A stretch of DNA of 64,000 nucleotides. Origin: Vibrio penaeicida (GTDB lineage: Bacteria > Pseudomonadota > Gammaproteobacteria > Enterobacterales > Vibrionaceae). The stretch spans positions 2,418,001-2,482,000 of the forward strand of contig NZ_AP025144.1 in assembly GCF_019977755.1 (NCBI RefSeq). Reading direction: 5' to 3'. Both the position numbers and the translations under genes were made by a program. The first letter of the stretch is position 1; every line of letters starts with the position of its first letter. Below, piece after piece: positions 48,060 through 58,524 of this stretch. Below the pieces are notes generated by a model that saw only the letters and a program-made list of their open reading frames with translations, was not told the DNA's origin and searched no databases.

Positions 48060-49706
48060 ATGGTATCTGAGAATAAGACAGCAGATGTAAGCTTTGAAAG
48101 TTTGCTGAAAATATTTACTGTGCCGGAAGCACCAGACTCAACACTTGGTCATATCGAGAATAAGTTATCGCAAAACTTAAACCAGTTTTTGCGAGAACAT
48201 ATCGTTGCTGAAGAAAAGCCTTTGGCCGACATTGAAAAGCAATTCTCTAATCCCTATTTGCCCGAACAGCCTCAGTTTGTATCTGAACACACACAAAGCT
48301 TACTGGACAACTTAGTTTCTCAATCTGTTCATACCTCGGCACCAAGCTTTATTGGTCACATGACCTCGGCACTCCCTTACTTTCTAATGCCACTTTCAAA
48401 AATCATGATTGCGTTGAATCAGAACTTGGTAAAGATAGAAACATCGAAAGCCTTTACCCCGCTTGAACGCCAAGTGCTCGGAATGCTTCACGGGTTAATT
48501 TACCAAGAAACGCCCGATTTCTATCAGAAATGGATGCACAGCGCGAACCATTCGCTTGGTGCTTTTTGCTCTGGTGGAACCATCGCAAATATCACGGCAC
48601 TATGGGTTGCGAGAAATAACGCTCTTAAAGCAGACGGCGAGTTTACAGGTGTAGAAAAAGAAGGTCTTTTCAAAGCCATGAAGCATTATGGCTATGACGG
48701 TTTAGCTATTTTAGTATCCGAACGTGGTCATTACTCCCTAAATAAAGCTGCAGATGTGCTTGGCTTAGGAAGAGATTGTTTGGTTTCGGTTAAAACCGAC
48801 AACCAAAACAAACTTTGTTCGAATGATCTCGAACTAAAAATTTCCGACCTAAAACAACGCAACATAAAGCCATTTGCTATTGTTGGTGTGGCAGGGACTA
48901 CGGAAACAGGCAACATTGATCCATTAGAAGACATCGCTCGAATCAGCCAAGCGCACGGTTGCCACTTCCATGTCGATGCAGCTTGGGGTGGCGCAACATT
49001 AATGTCTAATAACCACCGTCATTTACTCAAAGGCATCGAACTTGCAGATTCCGTAACAATTGACGCTCACAAACAGCTATACATCCCTATGGGGGCTGGA
49101 ATGGTGCTCTTCAAAGATCCGAGTGCCATGACTGCTATTGAACATCATGCCCAGTATATTTTGCGTAAGGGTTCGAAGGATTTAGGCAGCCATACATTAG
49201 AAGGCTCGCGTTCAGGAATGGCTATGCTGGTTTATTCAAGCATGCATATTATCAGCCGACCTGGTTATGAATTACTTATCGATCAGAGTATCGATAAAGC
49301 AAGATATTTTGCTTCTCTCGTTTCCAAACAACCCGACTTTGAGCTGGTGACTGAACCTGAACTTTGCTTACTCACGTACCGATATATTCCGGAAGTGACA
49401 AAACAAGCCCTTGAAATTGCGAGCGATAAACAATTAGACGAATTGCATGAAGCATTAAATGCGTTAACGAAACAGATTCAGAAAAAGCAACGGGAAACAG
49501 GTAAAACATTCGTTTCTCGAACCCGATTGAACCCTGAAAAATGGGCCTTTAGGCATACCATCGTATTTCGCGTTGTACTCGCCAACCCTCTGACGACTGA
49601 AGACATACTCCAATCCGTTCTTCAAGAACAACGAGAAATTGCGGCTGAGTTGCCGAAACTTATGACTCGAGTTATTGAGCTTTCTAAAAAAATATTGGGA
49701 AAATAG
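48060..49706 (+). CDS. panP: PLP-dependent aspartate 1-decarboxylase PanP
   Basis: A 548-residue PLP decarboxylase that makes beta-alanine from aspartate for coenzyme A synthesis in bacteria lacking PanD, such as Vibrio. The PLP lysine is Lys338 in DAHKQLYIP; the cofactor aspartate is in HVDAAWGG, and the SGGTIANITALW segment is typical of the glutamate-decarboxylase fold. Length fits the PanP family. The ribosome site AAGG is unusually close to the ATG. Cytosolic. A related decarboxylase activity on glutamate cannot be ruled out. Confidence 0.88.
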   Translation: MVSENKTADVSFESLLKIFTVPEAPDSTLGHIENKLSQNLNQFLREHIVAEEKPLADIEKQFSNPYLPEQPQFVSEHTQSLLDNLVSQSVHTSAPSFIGHMTSALPYFLMPLSKIMIALNQNLVKIETSKAFTPLERQVLGMLHGLIYQETPDFYQKWMHSANHSLGAFCSGGTIANITALWVARNNALKADGEFTGVEKEGLFKAMKHYGYDGLAILVSERGHYSLNKAADVLGLGRDCLVSVKTDNQNKLCSNDLELKISDLKQRNIKPFAIVGVAGTTETGNIDPLEDIARISQAHGCHFHVDAAWGGATLMSNNHRHLLKGIELADSVTIDAHKQLYIPMGAGMVLFKDPSAMTAIEHHAQYILRKGSKDLGSHTLEGSRSGMAMLVYSSMHIISRPGYELLIDQSIDKARYFASLVSKQPDFELVTEPELCLLTYRYIPEVTKQALEIASDKQLDELHEALNALTKQIQKKQRETGKTFVSRTRLNPEKWAFRHTIVFRVVLANPLTTEDILQSVLQEQREIAAELPKLMTRVIELSKKILGK

Positions 49707-50067
49707 CTCAGCACTGAAAAGTACGCAACTCTACACACATGTTTTTTGAAATTTACAAAAGTGAAATTTTCTTTCCGCCATTGAAAATTGATCACAGTAA
49801 AATAGGCGCAAATAGTGCTATTTGAGCGATTTCTCCAACAATTGGATTTCGGAACTGAAATTAAGTTTGAGGCTTGTCATATTATAGACATTTAATTCCC
49901 AAATTGCGGGTCTTTTAGTCAACCAACAGACCACCTTAGTTTATACTCGTCTGTATAAGCCATTGACCATCATCGATCATTCTGACTCGCTCCTTGTGGG
50001 TCCCATTTTGCAGAATAAATGGAAAGATCGGGTCAATGAAGATGTTCTCTATACCTTTGTGAACGCG
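49707..50067. other. Region upstream of hexR
   Basis: This 361-bp gap holds the hexR promoter. It contains A/T-rich imperfect repeats GAAATTTAC/GTGAAATTTTC (49748-49771) and AAATAGTGCTATTT (about 49809-49822), a near-palindrome. HexR proteins bind A/T-rich palindromes of the TGTAATTAAATTACA kind; none here matches well enough to call. The frame of hexR is open back to 49963, but that part is not conserved. Confidence 0.4.
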
Positions 50068-50922
50068 ATGAATACATTAGAAAAAATACAGAAAAACTTG
50101 GAGAACTTCAGCAAGTCTGAACGTAAAGTTGCCGAAGTGATCATGGCATCTCCTCAAACCGCCATACACTCTAGTATTGCCACGCTTGCGAAAATGGCAG
50201 ACGTTAGTGAACCAACCGTTAACCGATTCTGTCGTCGTCTGGATACCAAAGGTTTCCCAGATTTTAAACTTCATTTAGCTCAAAGTTTGGCGAATGGTAC
50301 GCCCTATGTAAACAGAAATGTCGAAGAAGACGACGGTCCTGATGCTTACACGCATAAGATTTTTGAATCGACTATGGCGTGCTTAGATGTTGCCAAAAAT
50401 AGCATCGACTCAATGCAAGTTAACCGAGCCGTAGACCTTCTTACTCAAGCAAAACGTATCTCGTTCTTTGGTTTGGGGGCATCTTCTGCCGTTGCCAAAG
50501 ATGCACAAAACAAATTCATCCGCTTTAACATCCCAATCAGTTGCTTTGAAGACATTGTGATGCAACGTATGAGCTGTATCAACTGCACAGACAACGACGT
50601 TATCGTTCTGATTTCTCATACTGGTCGAACAAAGAGTTTGGTTGAAATTGCCAACCTCGCCCGAGAAAATGGCGCAACCGTTATAGCGGTTACAGCAAAA
50701 GATTCGCCACTTGATCGCGCTTCATCACTGTCTATTTCATTGGACGTGCCAGAAGATACGGATGTTTATATGCCGATGGCAAGCCGTGTTGTCCAAATGA
50801 CTGTTATCGATGTTCTTGCCACTGGTTTTACATTGCGCCGCGGATCTGGGTTTAGAGAAAACTTAAAACGTGTTAAAGATGCACTGAAAGATTCACGTTA
50901 CGACAAAATAGCGCAATACTGA
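50068..50922 (+). CDS. hexR: RpiR-family central-carbon regulator HexR
   Basis: A 284-residue transcription factor: an N-terminal RpiR helix-turn-helix (about 1-77, SEPTVNRFCRRLDTKGFPDFK) and a C-terminal SIS sugar-phosphate domain (about 125-260, SHTGRTKSLVEIA). It matches E. coli HexR closely. HexR senses 2-keto-3-deoxy-6-phosphogluconate and controls glycolytic, Entner-Doudoroff and gluconeogenic genes. I chose ATG 50068 (MNTLEKIQ), where HexR homologues begin, over TTG 49963. A terminator follows directly. Confidence 0.92.
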   Translation: MNTLEKIQKNLENFSKSERKVAEVIMASPQTAIHSSIATLAKMADVSEPTVNRFCRRLDTKGFPDFKLHLAQSLANGTPYVNRNVEEDDGPDAYTHKIFESTMACLDVAKNSIDSMQVNRAVDLLTQAKRISFFGLGASSAVAKDAQNKFIRFNIPISCFEDIVMQRMSCINCTDNDVIVLISHTGRTKSLVEIANLARENGATVIAVTAKDSPLDRASSLSISLDVPEDTDVYMPMASRVVQMTVIDVLATGFTLRRGSGFRENLKRVKDALKDSRYDKIAQY

Positions 50923-51000
50923 GTCTATACAGAGCTGCTGAGCCAAACACAATGGCAGTTATCTATTTTTGGTGACAACTATATATCGATCTATTCAATG

Positions 51001-51024
51001 CGGAGCCTTACGGCTCCGTTTTTT
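51001..51024 (+). terminator. Intrinsic terminator of hexR
   Basis: Stem CGGAGCC/GGCTCCG with a 4-base loop and six T; it touches the stop codon of the convergent alcohol dehydrogenase gene. Confidence 0.9.
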
Positions 51025-52327
51025 ATTCTTTCCTTTCAAAGTCATTATCTAAGGTTCGTTGACCAACAGCTGCCATGCTGTCTGTTTGTGAAGCCCGATC
51101 TGTTTGTGAAACCTGATCTGTTTTTGAAACCCTATATTGCTCAAAGGTACGAGTAATAGGGTGAGGAATCGCGCCCGTACATGGGCATACTTTTGATAAT
51201 ATATAGATCAACCGATCGTAATTAAGGGGTATTGGATTCCCTTTGATTGCAACGGTACGCAGCGCATCTTCCGCCACTTGCTCAAATGAGGTGTTACAAA
51301 CGCCAAAAGTAGAAAGCTTAGGCAGTTTGAGTTTGTCGAGCATCGCTCGAACCCAAATCACGCTATCTTCTACATGCGCATCGTTTTGTGAAGTTACGAT
51401 CTGAGCAATTTTCTTGTAACGGGATAAAATGTCTTCTCGCCCAAGCTGTTCCGCGGCATGAATGTTCTCCAACATAACGTATGGTGCTAGTTGCGCAGCA
51501 ATTACGCTATGAGGCGCTTTTAGTTTTCCACCTAAAGCAAATGCCAACCCATGAGCAGCACCCAACTTGGCATTGGTGGTAGCCATACCACCCAACATTG
51601 CTGCAAAAGAAATGTCGGATCGCGCTTCAGGATGGTCATCTAAGCATGCAGGTAAAATCGCACCTGAAAGTCTGAGTAGCCCCTCTTCACAAATCATATC
51701 CGTGAGCGGATTCGGATCACCACACACGTATGCTTCCATCAAATGGGTAAAAGCATCCATAGCGCCTCTTCCTGAGGTTTGTGGCTCGGTCCCATACGTG
51801 AGTTCAGGATCTACAATGGCAAGATCCGGCAGCATATCGGGGCTTCGTAAACTCACTTTTACTCTATCTTGCCCAGAGCGTAGCACCGCATTTTTGGTCA
51901 CTTCTGCACCTGTGCTAGCAGTTGTAGGAATGGCAATAAAAGGAATCGGCTTTGATTTCAAGGGTACATCTCGGCCTACCACTTCAACGTAATCGTAAAG
52001 ATTACCTTGGTTTGGAATAATGGCTGCTAGCGCTTTCCCAGTATCAATCACGCTGCCGCCACCAATCGCCACCACCATTTCTGGGCGAAATTTTCTACCT
52101 TGCACAGCTATCTCTTCAATCATCGCAATAAAAGGCTCACTTGATATGGCGACATGATGAAAACGGATCGATTGCGAATTAAAATATTCAATGATAAGTA
52201 AAGCACGATTTCGGTCTTCACCAGTAACAAGCAGAGCACTGTAGCCGTATTGAGAAATGGCTGATAGAGACGATGCGAGTGCACCTTCACCAAATACGAT
52301 TTTTGTCGAAGTCATAAATTGAAACAT
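51023..52327 (-). CDS. Iron-containing alcohol dehydrogenase with a repeat tail
   Basis: A 434-residue Fe-ADH family enzyme, reducing aldehydes or oxidising alcohols with NAD(P)H; the substrate is unknown. The nucleotide site GGGSVIDTGK is near residues 89-98, the TTASTGAEVT block near 136-145, and the metal ligands fall in DAFTHLMEA and AAHGLAFALGG. Family members are usually around 380-400 residues; the extra C-terminus holds three copies of a six-residue repeat (VSKTDQ, VSQTDR, ASQTDS), coded by tandem 18-bp DNA repeats. It converges with hexR and diverges from grxA. Cytosolic. Confidence 0.88.
   Translation of the reverse strand: MFQFMTSTKIVFGEGALASSLSAISQYGYSALLVTGEDRNRALLIIEYFNSQSIRFHHVAISSEPFIAMIEEIAVQGRKFRPEMVVAIGGGSVIDTGKALAAIIPNQGNLYDYVEVVGRDVPLKSKPIPFIAIPTTASTGAEVTKNAVLRSGQDRVKVSLRSPDMLPDLAIVDPELTYGTEPQTSGRGAMDAFTHLMEAYVCGDPNPLTDMICEEGLLRLSGAILPACLDDHPEARSDISFAAMLGGMATTNAKLGAAHGLAFALGGKLKAPHSVIAAQLAPYVMLENIHAAEQLGREDILSRYKKIAQIVTSQNDAHVEDSVIWVRAMLDKLKLPKLSTFGVCNTSFEQVAEDALRTVAIKGNPIPLNYDRLIYILSKVCPCTGAIPHPITRTFEQYRVSKTDQVSQTDRASQTDSMAAVGQRTLDNDFERKE
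51082..51135. repeat. Three tandem 18-bp repeats in the alcohol dehydrogenase tail
   Basis: CTGTTTGTGAAGCCCGAT, CTGTTTGTGAAACCTGAT and CTGTTTTTGAAACCCTAT run head to tail on the plus strand. Because 18 is a multiple of three, gain or loss of a unit would lengthen or shorten the protein tail without a frameshift. Confidence 0.85.
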
Positions 52328-52520
52328 GCAACCACCTTGAAAAATGCATAGTTTGATCAGAGTGCCCTAGCGCACTGACTTGAACATTGATTTGCTTCAA
52401 CTCCCCCCATGAATATTAGCCTTAGACCCTATTTTGACACCCCGTCCAATCAATCCATATTAGCTCGATGGCATAAATTGGTCTTTGCCGAAAATCACAA
52501 CTGTACTCCATAAAAAATTG

Positions 52521-52535
52521 ATAGGTATTACCTAT
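52521..52535. promoter_or_regulatory. OxyR-type half-site upstream of grxA
   Basis: ATAGGTATTACCTAT fits the OxyR element ATAGnTnnnAnCTAT at every fixed position, about 80 bp before the grxA start. The companion element 7 bp away is poorly matched. grxA is an OxyR target in E. coli, which supports the call. Confidence 0.6.
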
Positions 52536-52613
52536 TAAAGTAAATGGTTTTCCAAGCTTTATTTCCCTAGCCTATTCAGGCATAGTGGCACCATTAGAAC
52601 AAAGGAGAAGAAT

Positions 52614-52877
52614 ATGTTTGTAGTAATTTTTGGTCGTCCTGGTTGCCCTTTCTGTGTGCGTGCAAAAGATCTTGCTGATAAATTGAAAGAAGAACGTGAC
52701 GACTTTAACTACCGTTACGTTGATATCCATGCAGAAGGCATCAGCAAAGCAGACCTAGAAAAAACGGTAGGTAAGCCAGTTGAAACTGTGCCTCAAATTT
52801 TCGTTGACCAAGACCATGTTGGTGGGTTTACCGAATTTGAAGCATACGCAAAAGAAAACTTGGGTCTATACGATTAA
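52614..52877 (+). CDS. grxA: Glutaredoxin 1
   Basis: A small thiol-disulfide oxidoreductase of 87 residues that uses glutathione to reduce proteins such as ribonucleotide reductase. The redox pair is Cys11/Cys14 in CPFC, with the conserved TVPQIF (cis-proline) and GGFTEFEAY segments. Length and sequence match E. coli GrxA. AAAGGAG sits 6 bases before the ATG, a strong site. An OxyR-like box lies upstream, a terminator downstream, and ybjL follows, as near grxA in E. coli. Cytosolic. Confidence 0.96.
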   Translation: MFVVIFGRPGCPFCVRAKDLADKLKEERDDFNYRYVDIHAEGISKADLEKTVGKPVETVPQIFVDQDHVGGFTEFEAYAKENLGLYD

Positions 52878-52904
52878 TCCCAAGCCTCTGATTTTATTAA
52901 ATTG

Positions 52905-52929
52905 CAGTTCGTTTCGACGAGCTGTTTTT
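52905..52929 (+). terminator. Intrinsic terminator of grxA
   Basis: Stem CAGTTCG/CGAGCTG (one G-T pair) with a 6-base loop and five T. Confidence 0.75.
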
Positions 52930-53054
52930 GTAAGTTTGAATAACTAATAAAAAAATAAAGAAAAAGCCAACAAATCCCTTATTCCCTTTGATACTTTCAG
53001 TTACACTTCACATTCCTTTTCCATTCTGTCACAGCGATTCCGAGTTAAAGAGCA

Positions 53055-54737
53055 GTGAACATCGATATCGTCACGTTATTAGAGCAAAACCCTATTTTGC
53101 TTATCTTCGTCGTGCTTGCCATTGGGTTAGGCATTGGCAAAATTCAATTTGGTCGTATGCAATTAGGCAGTGCCATTGGGGTATTGATTAGCGCCATACT
53201 CATGGGTAATCTTGGCTTTTCCTTTAATGCCGATGCATTAACCATTGGTTTCATGCTGTTTATATTTTGTGTAGGTATAGAAGCAGGACCAAACTTCTTT
53301 GGTATTTTCTTTCGCGACGGCAAGCATTATTTTATTTTGAGCCTTACCGTTCTCAGCTCCGCACTTGCTATAACGTACTTTGTGAGTAGTTATCTCGAGC
53401 TTGATTTTGGATTCTCTGCCGGAATGATGGCGGGCTCTTTAACGTCTACACCTATTTTGGTGGGTGCTCAAGATGCATTGAAAACGGGCTTAGCCACTGT
53501 ACCGTCTGATATCACAATGGATAAAGTCCGTGAAAACCTCTCTGTTGGATACGCTATTGCCTATCTGGTTGGATTAACCAGTATGATTTTAATGGCTAAA
53601 TTACTCCCCAAATTTCAGAGGCAAAACCTTCACGATTCAGCCACACAAATTGCTCAAGAAAGAGGGCTAGATACCTCCGCCCAGCGAAAAGTATATTTGC
53701 CTATTATTCGAGCCTATCGCGTAGGTACAGAATTGGTGGATTGGACAGATGGAAAAAACCTGAGGGAGCTGGGTATTTATCGCCAAACGGGGTGTTACAT
53801 TGAACGTATTCGACGAAATGGGATCCTAGCTCATCCAGATGGCGACGCTATCTTGCAGCAAGGAGACGAAATCGCTTTAGTTGGCTACCCAGACAGCCAC
53901 GCTCGACTGGATCCAAGCTTTAGAAACGGGAAAGAAGTGTTTGACCGAAATCTATTGGATTTGCGTATTGTTGAAGAAGAAATCGTTGTAAAAAGCGACA
54001 GCATTGCCGGTAAAAAGCTTTCGGATTTGAATCTTTCCGAATATGGATGTTTCTTAAACCGAGTAGTGCGCGCGCAAATTGAAATGCCAATGGATTTGAA
54101 TATCGTACTTGCTAAGGGAGACATCCTTCAAGTAAGCGGAGAAAAAAGTCGTGTTATGGGTTTAGCTGAGCGAATCGGTTTCATCTCTATCCACAGCCAA
54201 ATGGCCGACTTATTAGCATTCTGTAGCTTTTTTATTCTAGGTATTTTATTTGGTTTAATCACCATGACATTTGGGCAGGTGACTTTCGGGCTAGGAAATG
54301 CTGTCGGGCTTCTGCTCTCTGGGATTACTCTGGGATTCCTGCGTGCTAACCACCCTACTTTTGGCTACGTTCCTCAAGGTGCCTTGAACATGGTCAAAGA
54401 CTTGGGCTTAATGTTCTTTATGGTAGGCATTGGTTTAAGTGCTGGTGACAGTATTGTTTCTTATATGTCTAGAGTGGGTCCTCAGATATTAGGCGTGAGT
54501 TTACTTATAAGCGTAATCCCCGTCATGATTGCTTATCTAGTGGGCGCCTATGTGCTGAAGATGAACAGAGCACTATTAATTGGTGCTATTGTTGGCGCAA
54601 GAACGTGTGGCCCCGCAATGGACGTCGTCAATGAACAAGCTAAATCTACGATTCCGGCTTTGGGCTATGCAGGCACTTATGCGATCGCCAACATCTTGAT
54701 GACTCTGGCTGGTACGTTCTTGATCATCATTACCTAG
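53055..54737 (+). CDS. ybjL: YbjL-type putative transporter (AspT/YidE family)
   Basis: A 560-residue inner-membrane protein: five or six N-terminal helices, a central cytosolic part with two TrkA-C (RCK_C) domains (about 200-370), then five or six more helices. Long stretches match E. coli YbjL (561 residues), such as [19 protein letters not shown] and [12 protein letters not shown]. Members exchange small anions or amino acids; for YbjL the substrate is not firmly established. The start is GTG 53055. It lies about 180 bp after grxA, an arrangement seen near E. coli grxA. Confidence 0.93.
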   Translation: MNIDIVTLLEQNPILLIFVVLAIGLGIGKIQFGRMQLGSAIGVLISAILMGNLGFSFNADALTIGFMLFIFCVGIEAGPNFFGIFFRDGKHYFILSLTVLSSALAITYFVSSYLELDFGFSAGMMAGSLTSTPILVGAQDALKTGLATVPSDITMDKVRENLSVGYAIAYLVGLTSMILMAKLLPKFQRQNLHDSATQIAQERGLDTSAQRKVYLPIIRAYRVGTELVDWTDGKNLRELGIYRQTGCYIERIRRNGILAHPDGDAILQQGDEIALVGYPDSHARLDPSFRNGKEVFDRNLLDLRIVEEEIVVKSDSIAGKKLSDLNLSEYGCFLNRVVRAQIEMPMDLNIVLAKGDILQVSGEKSRVMGLAERIGFISIHSQMADLLAFCSFFILGILFGLITMTFGQVTFGLGNAVGLLLSGITLGFLRANHPTFGYVPQGALNMVKDLGLMFFMVGIGLSAGDSIVSYMSRVGPQILGVSLLISVIPVMIAYLVGAYVLKMNRALLIGAIVGARTCGPAMDVVNEQAKSTIPALGYAGTYAIANILMTLAGTFLIIIT

Positions 54738-54761
54738 GGTCTGTGACTTTTACTCAAGCAT

Positions 54762-54789
54762 AAAAAAGGCGCTCACTCAGCGCCTTTTC
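54762..54789. terminator. Shared terminator between ybjL and fabV
   Basis: A perfect 10-bp stem AAAAGGCGCT/AGCGCCTTTT with a 5-base loop and A/T tracts on both sides, between convergent stops. Confidence 0.9.
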
Positions 54790-54808
54790 ATTAATACATT
54801 ACAACTGG

Positions 54809-56011
54809 TTAGATATCTTGAACGTCGAACTCTACCAGTGGATTCACATCGGCTTCGTAGTCAACACCTTCACAACCAAATCCGAATAACTTCAAGAACT
54901 CTTCTTTGTACTCAGCGTAGTCAGTTAGCTCTTTTAGGTTATCTGATGTGATTTGTGGCCAAAGTTCACGGCAGTACTTTTGAATGTCATCACGCAGTTC
55001 CCAGTCATCCAAACGCAAGCGGTTTTTGTCATCGACTTCTGCTACAGAACCATCTTCTTTGTATAAACGCTCGCTGAACATACGGAAGATTTGTTCCATA
55101 CAGCCTTCGTGAACGCCTTCTTCGCGCATCTTCTTAAACACCATAGCAATGTAAAGAGGCATAACAGGAATAGCGGAGCTAGCCTGAGTAACAACCGACT
55201 TAAGCACAGCAACGTTTGCGCTGCCACCTGTGGTACTAAGTTTATCATTTAACGCTGTCGCTGCACGGTCAAGGTCCATTTTCGCTTTACCTAGCGCGCC
55301 ATCCCAGTAGATAGGCCACGTTAGCTCAGTACCAATGTAGCTGTATGCTACTGTCTTACAACCTTCTGCCAAAACGCCCGCTTCTGATAGTGCTTGGATC
55401 CATAATTCCCAGTCTTCACCACCCATGACCGTCACGGTATCTTTAATTTCCTGCTCAGTAGCAGGTTCAACACTCGCTTCAATGATTAGGTCTTTGTTTG
55501 TATCGACCGCTGTAGACGTGTAAGTATCACCGATAGGCTTTAGAGATGAGCGGATCACTTCACCTGTATCAGGAAGCTTACGTACTGGAGAAGCCAGTGA
55601 GTAAACCACCATATCGATCTGACCTAAGTCTTCCTTGATCAGATCAATTGTCTTTTGTTTTGCTTCATTTGAGAATGCGTCGCCATTTAAGCTTTTTGAG
55701 TACAAGCCCTCTTCTTTCGCTAGCTTGTCAAATGCAGCAGAATTATACCAACCGGCTGTTCCTGGTTTTTTCTCTGTGCCTGCTTTTTCGAAAAACACAC
55801 CAATGGTTGATGCACCACCACCGAAAGCAGCGGCAATGCGTGAAGATAGGCCGTAACCGCTTGAAGAACCAACAACGAGCACGCGCTTAGGGGCATTTTT
55901 GATAGGACCTTGTACTTTCGTATATTCGATTTGTTCTTTTACGTTTGCTTCACAGCCAACTGGATGTGTAGTGGTACAAATGAAGCCACGAATTCTTGGT
56001 TTGATGATCAT
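54809..56011 (-). CDS. fabV: Trans-2-enoyl-ACP reductase FabV
   Basis: NADH-dependent enoyl-acyl carrier protein reductase that completes each round of fatty-acid elongation; FabV was first described in V. cholerae and is naturally triclosan-tolerant. The 400-residue protein begins [20 protein letters not shown], has the NADH loop [10 protein letters not shown] (about 47-56) and the active pair Tyr235/Lys244 in the Y-x8-K pattern. I chose ATG 56011 over 56017 because AAAGGGAA spaces well to it and homologues begin there. Cytosolic, single-gene unit. Confidence 0.97.
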   Translation of the reverse strand: MIIKPRIRGFICTTTHPVGCEANVKEQIEYTKVQGPIKNAPKRVLVVGSSSGYGLSSRIAAAFGGGASTIGVFFEKAGTEKKPGTAGWYNSAAFDKLAKEEGLYSKSLNGDAFSNEAKQKTIDLIKEDLGQIDMVVYSLASPVRKLPDTGEVIRSSLKPIGDTYTSTAVDTNKDLIIEASVEPATEQEIKDTVTVMGGEDWELWIQALSEAGVLAEGCKTVAYSYIGTELTWPIYWDGALGKAKMDLDRAATALNDKLSTTGGSANVAVLKSVVTQASSAIPVMPLYIAMVFKKMREEGVHEGCMEQIFRMFSERLYKEDGSVAEVDDKNRLRLDDWELRDDIQKYCRELWPQITSDNLKELTDYAEYKEEFLKLFGFGCEGVDYEADVNPLVEFDVQDI

Positions 56012-56110
56012 ATTCATTTCCCTTTAAAAAACGTTGCTAGGATAAAAGTTTACACACCGTTTCGCACCTAATTTCTTACAAAATGAGAAAGTGGTTGGAG
56101 CTGTTTGATC

Positions 56111-56140
56111 AAAAAAACGCTGCATTTCTGCAGCGCTTTT
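56111..56140 (-). terminator. Intrinsic terminator of fadE
   Basis: On the minus strand, stem CGCTGCA/TGCAGCG with a 4-base loop, then seven U. Confidence 0.88.
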
Positions 56141-56162
56141 CTAATACAGGATAAATCTACGC

Positions 56163-58454
56163 TTACGCGACGCTATTTAGCGAAACCTCATTCGTTTTGT
56201 GAGTACGCGTTTCGACCAAATCATAGCTAAAGTGATCCACTTGGATTGCCATGTAGCGAAGTTTGTCTGCACTTAAGATTTCGTCCACTTCGACTTTGTT
56301 CAAAATCTTATGCTCGAGTGCTTGCTCCAGTCGAACATTGAGTGGGGCTTTCTTGTCGATTTTGCCTTCTCTTATGCCTTGGATGACCTTGCGCTCATGA
56401 CCTCTTACTTTGTACATAGCCATGAATGCATTTTCCATTAAGCCAACAGGATCGTCGTTATCTTTACCGACATAACAAAGATGAGTTAGGCGATCTCGGT
56501 GGGCTCCAGGGGTCATTAGGCTGTTCGCAATCGCAACAGCATTATCATCCGATGCTTTCTTGAATCGGTTCCCCAGAGGGAAAACCAAGAAGTTAAGGAA
56601 CTTACCCGCAACTTTAGACGGGAAGTTTGAATACGCTTCTTGCAACGACTGAGCAGCATGGTGAAGACAATGATTCATGGCGTAATGAACGTAATCCAAA
56701 TCGGACTGCTGTCTACCGTCGTCCTCGTATTTCTTCAGCACGGCTGAACCCATAAATAAATAGCTAAGACCGTCCCCCAACCGGGCGGAAATCATCTCTT
56801 TTCTCTTGAGTTCCCCACCAAGTGTCAACATGGCAACATCAGCACTGATAGCCAAGGCACGGCTTAGACGAGTCATGTGCTGGTAGTACTCTTTTGTTTC
56901 GCCACTCATAGAAGCGGAAACAAACTTGGAACCCGTTAGGGCAGCACCAAAAGCGCCAAAGGCATTCTTAGTTGCATGACCTATATGCTTGAAAAGCAAG
57001 TCATCAAACTCTTTCGCTCCTTCTTTGGAGTCGGGATTCGCTGCCGCTTCCATTTCCTTCAATACATAAGGGTGACATCGCGTTGCACCTTGACCAAATA
57101 TCATCAGGTTGCGGGTCAAAATATTCGCCCCTTCCACCGTAATCGCGACTGGAATTCCTGAATAATGGTGCGCTAGGTAATTCATCGGTCCTGTTTGAAT
57201 CGCACGACCTGCGTGAATGTCCATTGAATCGTTCAGAATATCCCGCGCAATTTCTGTCATGTGATATTTGGCGATAGCAGTAACAATCCCTGGCTTTTCC
57301 TTCATGTCCAGTGAAGTTGTCGTTAGCGTGCGGGTGGCTTCAAGAAGGTACGTAAGTCCCCCAATGCGCCCCATGGCTTCCGCCACACCTTCGAACTTAC
57401 CAATTGACATACCAAATTGTTTACGGACGTATGCATATGCACCCGTCGTACGCGCAGATAAGTGTCCTATCGATGTGCCAAGGGCTGGTAATGAAATACC
57501 ACGACCTGCAGAAAGGCATTCCACCAGCATCCGCCAGCCCTTTCCGGCATATTCAGAACCACCGATCAACCATTCCATAGGAATAAAAACATCGTTTCCG
57601 CGAGTTGGTCCATTCATAAACGCCAGACCAAGTGGATCGTGACGCTCACCCAGTTCAACGCCTTGATGATCAGCTGGAATTAGCGCACACGTAATGCCCA
57701 AGTCGGGATTATCCCCAAGTAGACCATCTGGGTCTTTAAGCTTAAACGCCAAACCCAATACCGTCGCGACCGGTGCGAGAGTAATGTAACGCTTGTTCCA
57801 GCTAAGCCGAATACCAAGCACTTCTTTACCATCGTGTTCGCCCATACAGACGGTTCCCTGATCAGGTATACCACCTGCATCAGAGCCCGCTTCAGGACCG
57901 GTTAAAGCGAAACAAGGAATATCACGACCGTCAGCCAGACGCGGCAACCAGTAGTCTTTTTGTTCCTGTGTTCCGTAGTGCGAGAGCAATTCACCAGGAC
58001 CAAGTGAGTTTGGCACCATTACGCACACCGCGGCGCTGATGCTCTTTGTAGCAATCTTGGTCACAATGGTGGAATTGGCTAAAGAAGAAAATTCCCGCCC
58101 ACCGTACTCTTTGGAAATAATCAATGAAAAGAAGCGCTCTTTCTTCAAATAGTCCCAAACTTCGTCAGGAAGATCTCGATCGTGCCTAACAATTTGGTCA
58201 TCATTCAGCATCGAGAGCAACGTTTCTAATTCATTATCAACGAAGCTTTGCTCTTCATCCGTCAGTTCAGGTTTAGGATATTGATGCAACATATGCCAAT
58301 TTGGGGAGCCGCCAAACAGTTCGCCATCCCACCATACGCTGCCTGCTTCCATTGCCTCTTTCTCGGTGTCAGAGAGTGGTGGAAGCACTTTTTTGAAGAA
58401 TTTGAACGCTGGGTCACTGACCCATTTTCTTCTTAGTTGTTTTAGAGAGCTCAT
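56163..58454 (-). CDS. fadE: Acyl-CoA dehydrogenase FadE
   Basis: Catalyses the first step of fatty-acid beta-oxidation with FAD. The 763-residue protein has the acyl-CoA dehydrogenase core (about 70-460): FALTGPEAGSDAGG, WNKRYITLAPVA, and the VEGANILTRNL block holding the presumed catalytic glutamate, then the FadE-type C-terminal domain. It lacks the N-terminal hydrophobic segments of the 814-residue E. coli FadE. AAGGA precedes the ATG. It lies 70 bp after psrA, its likely regulator, on the same strand. Confidence 0.92.
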   Translation of the reverse strand: MSSLKQLRRKWVSDPAFKFFKKVLPPLSDTEKEAMEAGSVWWDGELFGGSPNWHMLHQYPKPELTDEEQSFVDNELETLLSMLNDDQIVRHDRDLPDEVWDYLKKERFFSLIISKEYGGREFSSLANSTIVTKIATKSISAAVCVMVPNSLGPGELLSHYGTQEQKDYWLPRLADGRDIPCFALTGPEAGSDAGGIPDQGTVCMGEHDGKEVLGIRLSWNKRYITLAPVATVLGLAFKLKDPDGLLGDNPDLGITCALIPADHQGVELGERHDPLGLAFMNGPTRGNDVFIPMEWLIGGSEYAGKGWRMLVECLSAGRGISLPALGTSIGHLSARTTGAYAYVRKQFGMSIGKFEGVAEAMGRIGGLTYLLEATRTLTTTSLDMKEKPGIVTAIAKYHMTEIARDILNDSMDIHAGRAIQTGPMNYLAHHYSGIPVAITVEGANILTRNLMIFGQGATRCHPYVLKEMEAAANPDSKEGAKEFDDLLFKHIGHATKNAFGAFGAALTGSKFVSASMSGETKEYYQHMTRLSRALAISADVAMLTLGGELKRKEMISARLGDGLSYLFMGSAVLKKYEDDGRQQSDLDYVHYAMNHCLHHAAQSLQEAYSNFPSKVAGKFLNFLVFPLGNRFKKASDDNAVAIANSLMTPGAHRDRLTHLCYVGKDNDDPVGLMENAFMAMYKVRGHERKVIQGIREGKIDKKAPLNVRLEQALEHKILNKVEVDEILSADKLRYMAIQVDHFSYDLVETRTHKTNEVSLNSVA

Positions 58455-58524
58455 GTTTCAGTCCTTTTGTTTCTTTATATAACTGATATTTATTTTTATT
58501 GGTTAGGTTCTGTTGACCTGTTTT

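Noticed and set aside
49963..50067. TTG-started extension of hexR
   Set aside because: HexR homologues start at MNTLEK; the upstream part is not conserved-looking.
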